Source: Nitrospira sp. (GTDB lineage Bacteria > Nitrospirota > Nitrospiria > Nitrospirales > Nitrospiraceae). Taken from it: DNA of 64,000 nucleotides. The stretch covers positions 2,035,088 to 2,099,087 of the forward strand of contig CP092079.1 of the NCBI GenBank assembly GCA_022226955.1, in the 5' to 3' direction. The position numbers were made by a program, and so were the translations under genes. This document shows positions 18,161 to 27,003 of the stretch, in pieces. Numbering within the stretch: the stretch's first letter is position 1; every line of letters begins with the position of its first letter. Under the pieces are notes generated by a model. That model was not told the origin of the DNA and did no database searches. It was given only the letters and a program-made list of their open reading frames with translations.

Positions 18161-19386
18161 GAACGAATTCCCTTCCTAGCTGTCACGCCCCGCTTGCTCT
18201 TCTGCGGCGCGACCCGAGAGTACGCGACCCGCGCTTCATCCATCACGTCTTTCAACGGCCGGCCGGTTCGAACCGCAATTTTCTGGCAATCCACATATTC
18301 TGGCGCCGCTTTCTCCCACCCGGCTCCAACCTCGCCGACTTTCATCCGCACCGATCCGCCCGTCACGCTCACCGTGACAAACCGCCGTGGCAACACCTGC
18401 CGATCGAGTTCCTGAATCCGGACACCCAGCGCCGTGGTTTCCTGCAACACCACCTCCAACACGGCATCCGTATGTTCGCGCGGCGCGAGGCATGTCAGGA
18501 CGACCCCAGGCCGGCTGCGTTTCATAATAACGGGAATCAACGCCACATCGAGCGCGCCGACGGCAAAGAGCTGCGCCATCACATGCTCATAGGCTTGGGG
18601 ATTGAGGTCGTCGAGATTCGTTTCGATCTGCACCACTCGCTCAACCGCCCGCCCGCTCGACACGGTCTCGTCGGCCAGAAAAACCCGGAGCGCATTGGGC
18701 CAGCCTTCGGGGTCGCTATCCCCGGCGCCATATCCGACCTGCGCGGACTCCAGCACGGGCATCGGCCCAAACGACGCCGCCAGCGTGCGCAGCAGCGCCA
18801 TCCCCGTCGGCGTCGCCAATTCGCAGCGCGGCCCTTCCGAGTAGATGGGAACCGTCTTCGCAAGCGCCGCGACAGCGGGACCGGGAACCGGAAGCAGACC
18901 GTGCGCGCTGTCGATTGTCCCGGCTCCGACATTCACCGGCGAAGCCGTGACCTTTGTGACCCCAAGGAGATGGCAGCCCGCCACCGCGCCGACGACGTCG
19001 ATAAATGAATCGATCACGCCGACTTCATGAAAATGAACATCCTTCTTCGCCACTCGATGCGCCAGGCCTTCGGCGTCCGCAAGATGGTCGAACACGGTCC
19101 GGCTCCGCTCTTTGACGACCGCCGGCAAGGTACTGGACGCAATCACTCGCTGAATGCGCGAGACTGTAAGCGGCCGGTCGAATCCGCGCTGGATCACGAC
19201 ATCGATTTTGGTCGCGTGCAGCGCCCCACGATGCACCTGCCGTTGCTCAAGCCGATAGCCAGTCAACTTCAGACGTTTTAGCTCGGTGCGCAACTGGGCC
19301 AGCGGAAGTCCAACATCGACCAGGGCGCCGAGCACCATGTCGCCGCTCACGCCCGAGAAACAATCGAAATACAACTGTCGTCCCAC
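18157..19386 (-). CDS. larC: Nickel-pincer cofactor nickel insertase LarC
   Basis: A 409-residue LarC/DUF111 protein. It begins with the family signature LYFDCFSGVSGDMVLGAL and has the HFHEVG motif and ETNLDDLNPQ. LarC inserts nickel into the thiolated pyridinium nucleotide to make the NPN cofactor of lactate racemase-type enzymes. Here it is one uninterrupted frame; in Lactiplantibacillus it is split by a programmed frameshift. It heads the minus-strand operon. larB is nearby but separated by an opposite-strand gene and a repeat; no larE or larA is in the window. Confidence 0.92.
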   Translation of the reverse strand: MGRQLYFDCFSGVSGDMVLGALVDVGLPLAQLRTELKRLKLTGYRLEQRQVHRGALHATKIDVVIQRGFDRPLTVSRIQRVIASSTLPAVVKERSRTVFDHLADAEGLAHRVAKKDVHFHEVGVIDSFIDVVGAVAGCHLLGVTKVTASPVNVGAGTIDSAHGLLPVPGPAVAALAKTVPIYSEGPRCELATPTGMALLRTLAASFGPMPVLESAQVGYGAGDSDPEGWPNALRVFLADETVSSGRAVERVVQIETNLDDLNPQAYEHVMAQLFAVGALDVALIPVIMKRSRPGVVLTCLAPREHTDAVLEVVLQETTALGVRIQELDRQVLPRRFVTVSVTGGSVRMKVGEVGAGWEKAAPEYVDCQKIAVRTGRPLKDVMDEARVAYSRVAPQKSKRGVTARKGIRS

Positions 19387-19763
19387 TCGCGCTCCTTCAT
19401 AACCACGATAGCCACGCTATCGACAAGCCGCTCATCTTACCCAAGGCGCTTCGCAACGGCAATCGCTCATCAGATGGCAGCCACAGGATGCTCAAAAAGA
19501 CCGTTCAGCAAGGCCGCAGCAAGCAAAGAGGCGAGGCGTACGCTCCGGTACGTCGAGCCTCTGAGCGACGCGAGAACGATGCTGGCAGTCTTTTTCAGCA
19601 TCCTGTTTGCTCTTTCATTGACAGCCTTGGAGGCCTATGTTATCCCCCGTACATGATAAACAACTGTTCTGAGTCCGCCGCATTTCTCTCGCACACAGTC
19701 ACCCGCACGAGACCGGCATTACGAGACCGCCCGGCGCCTGGGCGCGCAGGCCATTTCACGTCG
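19387..19763. other. Gene-poor stretch containing the palindromic repeat
   Basis: Between larC and the secreted protein called from 19764. It holds repeat copy 1 (19484-19605). Open frames through the repeat are not credible genes. An alternative start for the next gene at 19653 would shorten this gap. Confidence 0.6.
19484..19605. repeat. Long palindromic dispersed repeat, copy 1
   Basis: Begins CAGGATGCTCAAAAAGACCG and ends CAGTCTTTTTCAGCATCCTG, which are inverted copies of one another. The interior contains CAAGGCCGCAGCAAGC and a smaller palindrome around GTACGCTCCGGTAC with GAGGC/GCCTC arms. The best preserved of six related copies in the window. It has the look of a non-autonomous, structured intergenic element. 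Confidence 0.8.
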
Positions 19764-20261
19764 ATGAGCCTCACGGGTCTGATGCTGAGCTGTGTCGTCG
19801 GCCTCATCATACTGGCGCCCCTCGACGGATTCGCCAAAACGAAGACGCCTCGCGCGCCGCGCCCGGAGCCGGAACTCAAGATCTTGGACCTCCGCATCGC
19901 GCCCACACCCTATGAAGCAGGCAACGGGTCCGTGGAGTTTTCCGTAAATGTCCAGCTCCCGAAAGAGCTGAATGACGCGACTGTCCTTGAAGTCTCCTCC
20001 CTAATCAGCTCTCCGTCGAAAACGTCCTTGCGCTTCCTGACACATCGCCAAGCGCTTCAGCCGCAGTCGATCAAACCGGGAGAAGCGCGAACCACGCTTC
20101 CGATCAGCCTGTCTTGGGACGGGAACGATCACCGGAAGCAACTGGCTGGCCCAGGGACCTATGCGTACGAGGTCCGCGTCAAGTTGCTGGCCAACGGGGA
20201 AAAAGGCTTGCGCACCATGATGGTGGCCTGGCCTAAACGTGGGGAACTGATCGTCAAGTAG
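19764..20261 (+). CDS. Secreted hypothetical protein
   Basis: A 165-residue protein. From the ATG at 19764 it opens with a clear signal peptide (LTGLMLSCVVGLIILAPLDGFAK). The mature part is beta-rich and Pro-rich, with phrases like LSWDGNDHRKQLAGPGTYAYEVRVKL that resemble an Ig-like or FlgD-like beta-sandwich. No catalytic motif. An upstream ATG at 19653 would bury the signal peptide, so the shorter form is preferred although no strong ribosome site precedes it. It runs convergent to larB. Confidence 0.6.
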   Translation: MSLTGLMLSCVVGLIILAPLDGFAKTKTPRAPRPEPELKILDLRIAPTPYEAGNGSVEFSVNVQLPKELNDATVLEVSSLISSPSKTSLRFLTHRQALQPQSIKPGEARTTLPISLSWDGNDHRKQLAGPGTYAYEVRVKLLANGEKGLRTMMVAWPKRGELIVK

Positions 20262-21027
20262 CGGCCGGCGGATACGCGGCGGAGCCCATCAAATTGATGC
20301 GATGGGCAAGACAGCCCGCCCCGAATCCATTATCGATATTCATCACTCCAACTCCTGCCGCGCAGGAATTCAGCATCGTGAGCAATGCGGCCAGGCCGCC
20401 GAAGCTGGCGCCGTATCCACGGCTGGTCGGCACCGCCACTACGGGACAGTCCACCAACCCTCCGACCACGCTCGGCAGCACGCCATCCATCCCGGCCACT
20501 ACAATCGCCACGCGCGCTTCAAAGAGACGGTCTTTCTTGCCCAAGAGCCGATGCAGGCCCGCGACACCGACATCGTACAGCGTTTCGACACGACTGCCCA
20601 TCACCTCCGCCGTCACTCTTGCCTCTTCGGCCACGGGCACATCGGCAGTCCCGGCGGTCAGGACTAGAATATGCCCCGCGCGCCGCGCCGGCTTGCGGTC
20701 AATCGCCACGATGCGCGCATCGGCATGATACCGGACCCGGCGATCGAGCTTCATGATGGCTTTCGCCACAGCCGGCTCAGCGCGGGTTGCCAAAAACGGC
20801 CCGCCTTTCTTGATCAACGCACGGGCAATGGCGACCGACTGTTTCGCGGTCTTGCCTTCGCACAACAGCACTTCCGGAAATCCCTGGCGAAGCGACCGAT
20901 GGTGATCCAGCGAGGCAAACCCGAGGCTTTCAAACGGCAGGCCGCGCAACCGTTGGACAGCGCGCGCGACGGTCATCTGGCCGGCGCGCACATCTGTTAA
21001 TAACTGCTCAATCTCTTCAGGACTCAT
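20254..21027 (-). CDS. larB: Pyridinium-3,5-biscarboxylic acid mononucleotide synthase LarB
   Basis: A 257-residue LarB protein, related to the PurE carboxylase fold in its C-terminal half. LarB carboxylates and hydrolyses nicotinic acid adenine dinucleotide in the first step of nickel-pincer cofactor synthesis. Supporting segments: FPEVLLCEGKT, VLTAGTADVPVAEEA, VVAGMDGVLPSVVGGL, and the end NIDNGFGAGCLAHRIN. Its start overlaps the end of gpsA by four bases. With larC it suggests that cofactor is made by this organism. Confidence 0.92.
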   Translation of the reverse strand: MSPEEIEQLLTDVRAGQMTVARAVQRLRGLPFESLGFASLDHHRSLRQGFPEVLLCEGKTAKQSVAIARALIKKGGPFLATRAEPAVAKAIMKLDRRVRYHADARIVAIDRKPARRAGHILVLTAGTADVPVAEEARVTAEVMGSRVETLYDVGVAGLHRLLGKKDRLFEARVAIVVAGMDGVLPSVVGGLVDCPVVAVPTSRGYGASFGGLAALLTMLNSCAAGVGVMNIDNGFGAGCLAHRINLMGSAAYPPAAT

Positions 21028-22043
21028 ATCCGTCCCTTTTCCGGCTTCGCATCCCGCTCCATCAGATCGCTCACCGCCTTGCGGCAGGATTTTCCTTCGA
21101 ATAATACCGCATTGATCTCCTGCGTAATCGGCATATCGACCTGATGCCGGCGCGCGAGGCCCAACGCGGCCCGGGCCGTGTGCACTCCTTCCGCCACGGC
21201 CTGCATCCCGCCCAAAATGGCATTGAGCGATTCGCCCTGTCCCAACCGCACTCCCACCGTGTGATTCCGGCTGAGCGAACCGGTGCAGGTTAAGACCAAA
21301 TCGCCGACGCCGGAGAGCCCATATAATGTCCGCGGATCCGCCCCCATTGCCATACCCAATCGCACAATCTCGGCGAGCCCGCGGGTAATCAAGGCGGCGC
21401 GCGCGTTGTGTCCCAACTCCAATCCATCGACCACACCCGCGGCGAGCGCCATCACATTCTTGAGCGCGCCGCCGAGCTGCAATCCAACAAGATCGCCGTC
21501 GGCATAAATTCGCAACGCGGGGGTCATCAAGGCCGCTTGAAACCGCGCCACCAACTGCGCATCCCGTCCGGCCAAACAGACTGCGGTCGGCTTCCCGGCG
21601 CTCAGCTCGCTAGCAAAGCTCGGCCCGGACAACGCCATGAGAGATGGCTCCATCGATTCCGGGAGCACTTCGTCCATGATCTGCGTCATCAATTTTGAGC
21701 TGTCTTCTTCCACCCCTTTGGTGGCGCTGATGAGCGGAATCGGCTGCTGCAGACAGGGAGCCATTTTTCGAAGCACGAGTCTCGTGACATGAGATGGGAC
21801 GACGAACAGAATGCCGTCGCGCCGCTCAATCGCCTCCGGTAGCGACGTCGTCGCCGTCAATGTGCGGGGGAGCGGAACACCAGGAAGAAACACGCGATTC
21901 TCGCGCGTCGTATTGATGGCATCGACCACCTCGCGTTCATGGGCCCAGAGATGAATCTCCAGCCCCTTCTCCGCCAGATGTTTCGCCAACGCCGTACCCC
22001 ACGCCCCGGCGCCAATGACTCCGAGCGATCTGATCTCCTGCAT
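21024..22043 (-). CDS. gpsA: NAD(P)-dependent glycerol-3-phosphate dehydrogenase
   Basis: A 339-residue GpsA, making sn-glycerol 3-phosphate from dihydroxyacetone phosphate for phospholipids. The Rossmann motif GAGAWGTALAKHLAEKG is at residues 11-27; catalytic Lys lies in LGGALKNVMALAAG, and GLSGVGDLVLTCTG and SRNHTVG follow. Normal length. It is first in a two-gene unit with larB. Confidence 0.95.
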   Translation of the reverse strand: MQEIRSLGVIGAGAWGTALAKHLAEKGLEIHLWAHEREVVDAINTTRENRVFLPGVPLPRTLTATTSLPEAIERRDGILFVVPSHVTRLVLRKMAPCLQQPIPLISATKGVEEDSSKLMTQIMDEVLPESMEPSLMALSGPSFASELSAGKPTAVCLAGRDAQLVARFQAALMTPALRIYADGDLVGLQLGGALKNVMALAAGVVDGLELGHNARAALITRGLAEIVRLGMAMGADPRTLYGLSGVGDLVLTCTGSLSRNHTVGVRLGQGESLNAILGGMQAVAEGVHTARAALGLARRHQVDMPITQEINAVLFEGKSCRKAVSDLMERDAKPEKGRI

Positions 22044-22307
22044 TCCGGATCAATCCTCTCGTGAAAATGGACGGGGTGGCAACCCGCTCAATCGAGCGGC
22101 GCGGATTATAGGAAGCCCCTGCCTAGGAGTCAACGAACGGAACAGCACTCTCGACACTGTCAAGCCAGAGCGTCCAAATATCTTCTCACGGTTCGCCGAC
22201 ATGGCACATGCCTTGCTCAGCCCATGCATGGTTTTGCAAAAACTCTTCGCCAGAGTCAAGCATGGACTTAGGATAGATCAACTACTGCTGGAGCTGGAGG
22301 ACCGCCC

Positions 22308-23039
22308 ATGACGCACCGATTGAGAACAAGACCCACCTGGATGGGAGCCGCCATTGCCGGACTCTTGTCATTTCTCATCGCTACCCCATATGCGTATCCC
22401 GAAGCCTACATCGGGGGACAGATCGGAACCACGCTCACAGGCAACACCCTCAAAGGCGTCGAGATGACAGACCTCTCCCCGCCAGGAATCATGTCCGACC
22501 GGAAGCTAGCCCAGTCGGCGCTCCTCGGAGTAAAGGCGGGGTACTATTTCCCGCGGGTTCGCTGGTTCGGCATCGAAACCGAGTTCTATCAGACCAATCC
22601 TCATATCAAGCAGCAGTACACCCACATCACCGTCACTCCTGGCGCAATCATCCAAGGATTCCCTCCTGCCCCAGGGGGAACAGCTGAAGGCACGCTGTCA
22701 GGAGATCATTTTCGAGTGCGCGCATTCGTTCCGCTCAATCTCATGTTTCGCTACCATAAGACCCGATTGCAACCGTACCTCGGGTTCGGAATGGGCATCT
22801 TCATGGCCCACATCACGACAACGGCGGCGGGCTTCGAAGGGTCGCAGAGCTCGACGAGTGTCGGATTCAACGCGAAAGCCGGCCTCGAATATTACATTAC
22901 CCGGCATCTCAGCGCGTTCGGCGAGTGGAAACATAACAGAGCCAGTTTCAACTTCGATGCGAATAGCACCGGCGGATTCGGATTCAAGGCCGACTATAAT
23001 CCGCACTTCATCGCGTTCGGTCTCAATTATCACTTCTAG
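22308..23039 (+). CDS. Outer-membrane beta-barrel protein
   Basis: A 243-residue protein with a signal peptide (first ~31 residues, ending PYAYPEA) followed by amphipathic beta strands typical of an eight-stranded OmpA/OmpW-like barrel: AYIGGQIGTTL, GVKAGYYFPRVRWFGIETEF, LQPYLGFGMGIFMAH, NAKAGLEYYITRHLSAFGEW. It ends NYHF, the aromatic C-terminal residue expected by the BAM machinery. GGAGGA precedes the ATG. Role unknown; possibly structural or porin-like. Confidence 0.82.
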   Translation: MTHRLRTRPTWMGAAIAGLLSFLIATPYAYPEAYIGGQIGTTLTGNTLKGVEMTDLSPPGIMSDRKLAQSALLGVKAGYYFPRVRWFGIETEFYQTNPHIKQQYTHITVTPGAIIQGFPPAPGGTAEGTLSGDHFRVRAFVPLNLMFRYHKTRLQPYLGFGMGIFMAHITTTAAGFEGSQSSTSVGFNAKAGLEYYITRHLSAFGEWKHNRASFNFDANSTGGFGFKADYNPHFIAFGLNYHF

Positions 23040-23164
23040 GCAACCGCCGAACCGTCACACAGCAACCGCGCGGAAAATACTACCGCGATGCATATCCAAA
23101 ATATTTCTTACTCCTGTACAAACTCTGTCTCACGGGTTTACGCGGAGATGGGTTTCGCCGTAGT

Positions 23165-23545
23165 ATGCGGGATATGCAGACCTGTCCGACCTGCCGCCAG
23201 TCGTTGCCTGAAATCAATCGCTTTTGCACCCAGTGCGGACAACGGCTCACGGCCGCGGAGCCTTCCTTATCGGCACCTTCCTCATCGAGGCCGGCGCCTC
23301 AACCGGCGACGCCGGGACAACTGAATCTGAATGTACTCTACGGCATGGTCGGGGCATTGATCCTTGCCGTGCTGCTCCCTCCGTGGGAAACTCCGCCGAC
23401 TCAGCCTCCAGAATTCCTCGGCTTTCACAGCGTCCTCTCTCCACCAACCCCCGAGGCCATCGTCAGCCGCATGTTGCTCACCATCGAGCTGACCACCGTG
23501 ACAATTGCGGGCCTCTACGCCGCCTTCTTTTTCAGAAAACGCTGA
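23165..23545 (+). CDS. Zinc-ribbon membrane protein
   Basis: A 126-residue protein. The N-terminus carries a zinc ribbon (CPTC and CTQC, about residues 7-10 and 21-25), followed by a Ser/Pro/Ala-rich linker and two hydrophobic helices (about 57-73 and 103-122). This tail-anchored zinc-ribbon layout is common and has no assigned function. A second ATG at 23174 is an equally possible start. Confidence 0.6.
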   Translation: MRDMQTCPTCRQSLPEINRFCTQCGQRLTAAEPSLSAPSSSRPAPQPATPGQLNLNVLYGMVGALILAVLLPPWETPPTQPPEFLGFHSVLSPPTPEAIVSRMLLTIELTTVTIAGLYAAFFFRKR

Positions 23546-23557
23546 CCCGCCCGCGTT

Positions 23558-23727
23558 GCAGCTCCTCAAAATGGTCGCCAGCAAGGCCGCGGGCGAGACA
23601 CCAACCGGAGGCGTGACCGTCTCACCCGCCCGCCCCTCGCTGCTAGCGCAGCTTTTCCCCGGTGGGGGTACGCTGAGGATTGTGGCGAGCCGAGAACGAC
23701 GTTACCAGGCATTTTCAGCAGCCTGAA
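23558..23727. repeat. Diverged copy of the palindromic repeat
   Basis: Starts GCAGCTCCTCAAAATGGTCG, continues CCAGCAAGGCCGC and ends CATTTTCAGCAGCCTGA: the same terminal inverted ends as copy 1, but with an insertion (about 170 bases) and many substitutions. It fills the gap before the amidinohydrolase gene. Confidence 0.55.
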
Positions 23728-23731
23728 CATC

Positions 23732-24532
23732 TCAGTCGAGCGCGAGCGTCAGACATTTCGCCGACCCGCCGGACTTCATGAATTCGCCCAGCCGCAACGA
23801 ATGCGTTCGATACCCACGAGAGTGAAGCTGCCGCTCCGTCTCGGGACATCCAGCCGGCAGCACCACCTGTTTCCCCACACAAACCGCATTGCATGCGAAC
23901 CGGAGGGCTTCGTGTTCGGGAACCACGAGACGAGACTCGTCGGACACCCGCTCCGTGATGACCTCCTGCCCATCCTTGTCGAAGGCGGCCGGGAAATATA
24001 ACAATTCCCCGCCTGACAGAGGGCAGAAACACGTATCCAGATGGTAAAACCGTCCGTCGACAAGTTCGAGGGGGATGATCTCGCGCATGAAAACATCGCT
24101 GAGCAACGGGAATACTCGGATGTCCGATCGCTGGCGATAGCCCCCAAACCAACAATCGGAAAACCCCAGCAGATCTCCGGCACCTTCGAAAAAGAACTCG
24201 GACTCCAACGTCACCACATCATAGCCGGCGCTGCGAAACCAATCCTCGAAATAGGCTTCCTCCCGTTGGCGCTCGGGATAGCGAAACCGGCTGACGACCG
24301 CCCGCCGTCCGACGACCACACCGGCATTGGCGGTAAACACCAAATCGGGCAATTCCGGCACCGGACTCATCCGCTCTAGCCGCACGCCAACCTCCTGCTC
24401 AAGCACCTGCATGAGCCCGCGCCACTGCGCGACGGCACTGGCATGATCGACCGTATTGGCACGCCGCATCCAGGGATTGATCTCGTACTCAATGTCGAAA
24501 TAGTCCGGCGGGCAAACCAGCAACCGGCTCAC
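23732..24532 (-). CDS. Arginine dihydrolase-like amidinohydrolase (DDAH/ArgZ N-terminal family)
   Basis: A 266-residue guanidino-modifying enzyme. The likely catalytic set is N69 (FTANAGVV), E116 to D120 (FEGAGD), H164 and D166 (HLDTCFCPL) and C260 (GGSAKCLTL). Spacing from His to Cys matches that I recall for cyanobacterial ArgZ/AgrE, which converts arginine to ornithine, CO2 and two ammonia, while dimethylarginine hydrolase is the alternative. Its ATG overlaps the stop of the upstream ornithine cyclodeaminase-like gene by four bases. In cyanobacteria these two domains are one protein. Cytoplasmic; substrate inferred from that pairing. Confidence 0.8.
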   Translation of the reverse strand: MSRLLVCPPDYFDIEYEINPWMRRANTVDHASAVAQWRGLMQVLEQEVGVRLERMSPVPELPDLVFTANAGVVVGRRAVVSRFRYPERQREEAYFEDWFRSAGYDVVTLESEFFFEGAGDLLGFSDCWFGGYRQRSDIRVFPLLSDVFMREIIPLELVDGRFYHLDTCFCPLSGGELLYFPAAFDKDGQEVITERVSDESRLVVPEHEALRFACNAVCVGKQVVLPAGCPETERQLHSRGYRTHSLRLGEFMKSGGSAKCLTLALD

Positions 24533-25773
24533 AGCGACCTCCCAAGCTGCCTGGCGAGCTCATTCAGAAAAGAGGCCGCATCCATCACTAACCCCACAGC
24601 TTGAAAACTGCCCCGGTCGGCGAGCTTCGTGGGAACCGACGCATTAATATCGACACAGACTGTCGGCACCGCAGCGGGAAGCAGATTACCGGTGGCGACC
24701 GCATGCAGTGTGGAGGCGACCAACAGCGCCAACCCAACGCCAGGAATGGCCTCTCGCATCGCCGCTTGCGCTTGCATGGAATCGGTGATGACCCCGGGTA
24801 ATGGACCATCGTCTCTGATCGTGCCGGCCATCACGACATGAACCCCGGCCCTGATGCAGGCCGCCATGATGCCGCGCTCAATCACTCCGGATTCGACGGC
24901 GGCGCGAATGCTGCCGATCGCTCGAATCCGGTTGATCGTTCGCAGGTGATGCGCATGCCCGTGCGGAACCGCGTGACCGGCATTCATCGCATAACCTAAC
25001 GACGTTCCGTAGAGGTCGGCTTCCATATCGTGCGCCGCCAACGCATTGCCGCAAAACAGGACCTGGATAAACCCTTCCTCGACCAACCAGGTCAGCGCAT
25101 CCCGCCCACCGGCATGAATAATGGCCGGGCCTCCGGCCAACAACACCTTGGCAGGCCCTCCTCCAGTCCGCCGTTCCTCGCGAAGCATCCGCATGCGCCG
25201 AGCCACGTCGGCAATGACATGGCTATGCGGACGCTCGGCGGAAACCGTAGCCTCCATGAAGGCAAAGACATCGCGCTCACGAGGCCGCTGCATCGGAATG
25301 ACACGCACTCCGGCCTGCCCGACCACAATCAGGTCTCCCTTGCGGACATCGGCCATTGGCACAGTCCGGGCCTTCATGTGCTGAAGATCGACAATAATAC
25401 CCAGGTCCATCTCGACCCGTTGCACCTCGATCCACAGATCGCTCAGACGAACGTCGGTCGGCAAATGGGTAGTGGAATAAAATTCGTCGGGGAATACGCC
25501 GTCGGCAGGCGCCGGACGGACAACGCAATCGCGCTCCTGCTCGACCACGGCGCCGTGCGGTTGAATCGCGCGCAAAATATGGGTCAGGGTGGCGAGGGTC
25601 GGCGCCTTCACGATAATCCGCGCATGCGACGGGTCCTCACGGGTACGACCGATCTCGACCCGGTCGAGATCGAACGAGCCGCCCATCGTCAGAATCAGAT
25701 CCAGGACCTTCGCCAGGATCAGTGAATCGATGATGTGGCCACGCAGGACAATCGTTTCTTGAGCCGTCGTCAT
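24529..25773 (-). CDS. LOR/SDH-domain protein, ornithine cyclodeaminase-like
   Basis: A 414-residue protein of the TIGR00300-type LOR/SDH family. It starts with TIVLRGHIIDSLILAKVLD and GRTREDPSHARIIVKA, characteristic of the family; the C-terminal half has GGPAIIHAGG, GTSLGYAMNAGHAVPHGHAHH and a dinucleotide-fold segment. This region forms the C-terminal part of cyanobacterial ArgZ/AgrE, where it deaminates ornithine to proline, and stand-alone archaeal members do the same. It is translationally coupled to the arginine dihydrolase-like gene, with the gene order opposite to the fusion's domain order. Confidence 0.82.
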   Translation of the reverse strand: MTTAQETIVLRGHIIDSLILAKVLDLILTMGGSFDLDRVEIGRTREDPSHARIIVKAPTLATLTHILRAIQPHGAVVEQERDCVVRPAPADGVFPDEFYSTTHLPTDVRLSDLWIEVQRVEMDLGIIVDLQHMKARTVPMADVRKGDLIVVGQAGVRVIPMQRPRERDVFAFMEATVSAERPHSHVIADVARRMRMLREERRTGGGPAKVLLAGGPAIIHAGGRDALTWLVEEGFIQVLFCGNALAAHDMEADLYGTSLGYAMNAGHAVPHGHAHHLRTINRIRAIGSIRAAVESGVIERGIMAACIRAGVHVVMAGTIRDDGPLPGVITDSMQAQAAMREAIPGVGLALLVASTLHAVATGNLLPAAVPTVCVDINASVPTKLADRGSFQAVGLVMDAASFLNELARQLGRSL

Positions 25774-25878
25774 CCAGCCCTCCCCGCTGTCCTCTTGAAA
25801 TTCTACACCCTCGGCATCCGAATAGGCAGAGGAATGACACAGGGGCGGGGAATCAGAGGAAGGATTGGCCTGCGTCGG

Positions 25879-26922
25879 TTAACGCCCGGCGGCCGGTTTC
25901 ATCACCTCGCGCAAGACACTCGTCGCATAGGCTCCTGGGGGCAGCGCAAATGTGAGCGTGAGCGCCGTGCCCTCGAGCGCCCACTCTAATTCGGCCAGCG
26001 GCACGCGCAGGGCCCGCCGTTCGCCGCGAAAGCCGCATTCTTTGGCCGCGGAGACTAAGGCCTCTTGCGTCGTGCCCGCTTCGGTAACGACCGCTTGTTC
26101 AATCGCCCCCGGCTCGCCTTCGGCCCAGGACGCGCGCGAGCCGAACAAAATGCCTGTCGGGCTGATTTCAAAACAATCGGCGCGGACCTGTTCTTTCTCG
26201 GCATCCTCGACTAAAAAACAGGCGCCATTCTGCGACTTCATCGCCCAATCTCCAGCAAACAGCCGGTCGATCCGATCGATGCGCCGGGCCAGGATGCGAT
26301 TGAAAAGATAGGACTGGTACGTGTTCAAATACCACATCCGCTTAGAACGGCTCAGCTTACCGCGCCGGCGGGCGTCGTTCAGCAAGGCCGCGCCGACTTC
26401 ATGGTTGTCGCCGCTTTTCCCCTGCCGCTGAGGACCGAAATAATTCGGCACCCCGCGGCGGCTGAGTTCGGCGAGAATGGCCGGCACCGACTCCGCCGCA
26501 TGCGCCGCCACATCTCGGACGACCAAACGAAACCGGTTGCCCGCATGATGACCGGTTCTCAGCCGGTTGCGGTGCCACCCCAATACCTCCACCTTCAGCA
26601 GCTGTTCGCCGATCGCCAGCCGGGAGATCCGGTCTTGATCGACACCTTGAACCGAGACCATCTGGGTCGTTACGGCACGCGCATCCTTCAAGCCGGCGAC
26701 ACCAATGGCTTGGGCTTTCACCCCCAAGACCGACGAAAAATTCTTCACCAGGTCCGGCGTCGATAGCCCTCGCTTGGTCACGCTCAGATACAGATGCTCG
26801 CCCTCTCCGCAGGGAAGATACAACGGGCGTTCGTCGACTTGAAAATCTTCATGGGACACCCGCATCGCCCCGCCGATGCCGGGGATTGCGGCAGTGAGAA
26901 ACGGCTCGGCCTGTGTCGTCAC
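25879..26922 (-). CDS. truD: tRNA pseudouridine-13 synthase TruD
   Basis: A 347-residue TruD, which converts U13 of some tRNAs to pseudouridine. The catalytic Asp is D80 in VAGLKDARAVTTQ; the NRFRLVVRD segment and YQSYLFNRIL, with the inserted TRUD domain and PNYFGPQRQGKSGDN, are diagnostic. Normal length. It is upstream of, and possibly cotranscribed with, the arginine catabolic pair (105-base gap). Confidence 0.94.
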   Translation of the reverse strand: MTTQAEPFLTAAIPGIGGAMRVSHEDFQVDERPLYLPCGEGEHLYLSVTKRGLSTPDLVKNFSSVLGVKAQAIGVAGLKDARAVTTQMVSVQGVDQDRISRLAIGEQLLKVEVLGWHRNRLRTGHHAGNRFRLVVRDVAAHAAESVPAILAELSRRGVPNYFGPQRQGKSGDNHEVGAALLNDARRRGKLSRSKRMWYLNTYQSYLFNRILARRIDRIDRLFAGDWAMKSQNGACFLVEDAEKEQVRADCFEISPTGILFGSRASWAEGEPGAIEQAVVTEAGTTQEALVSAAKECGFRGERRALRVPLAELEWALEGTALTLTFALPPGAYATSVLREVMKPAAGR

Positions 26923-27003
26923 TCTTCACCATCCAATGGTTGTGGCAGAGACAAATCTCTGCACTTGCTTCGAGAATGATCGCGGCGCATGATATAGTGA
27001 GTC

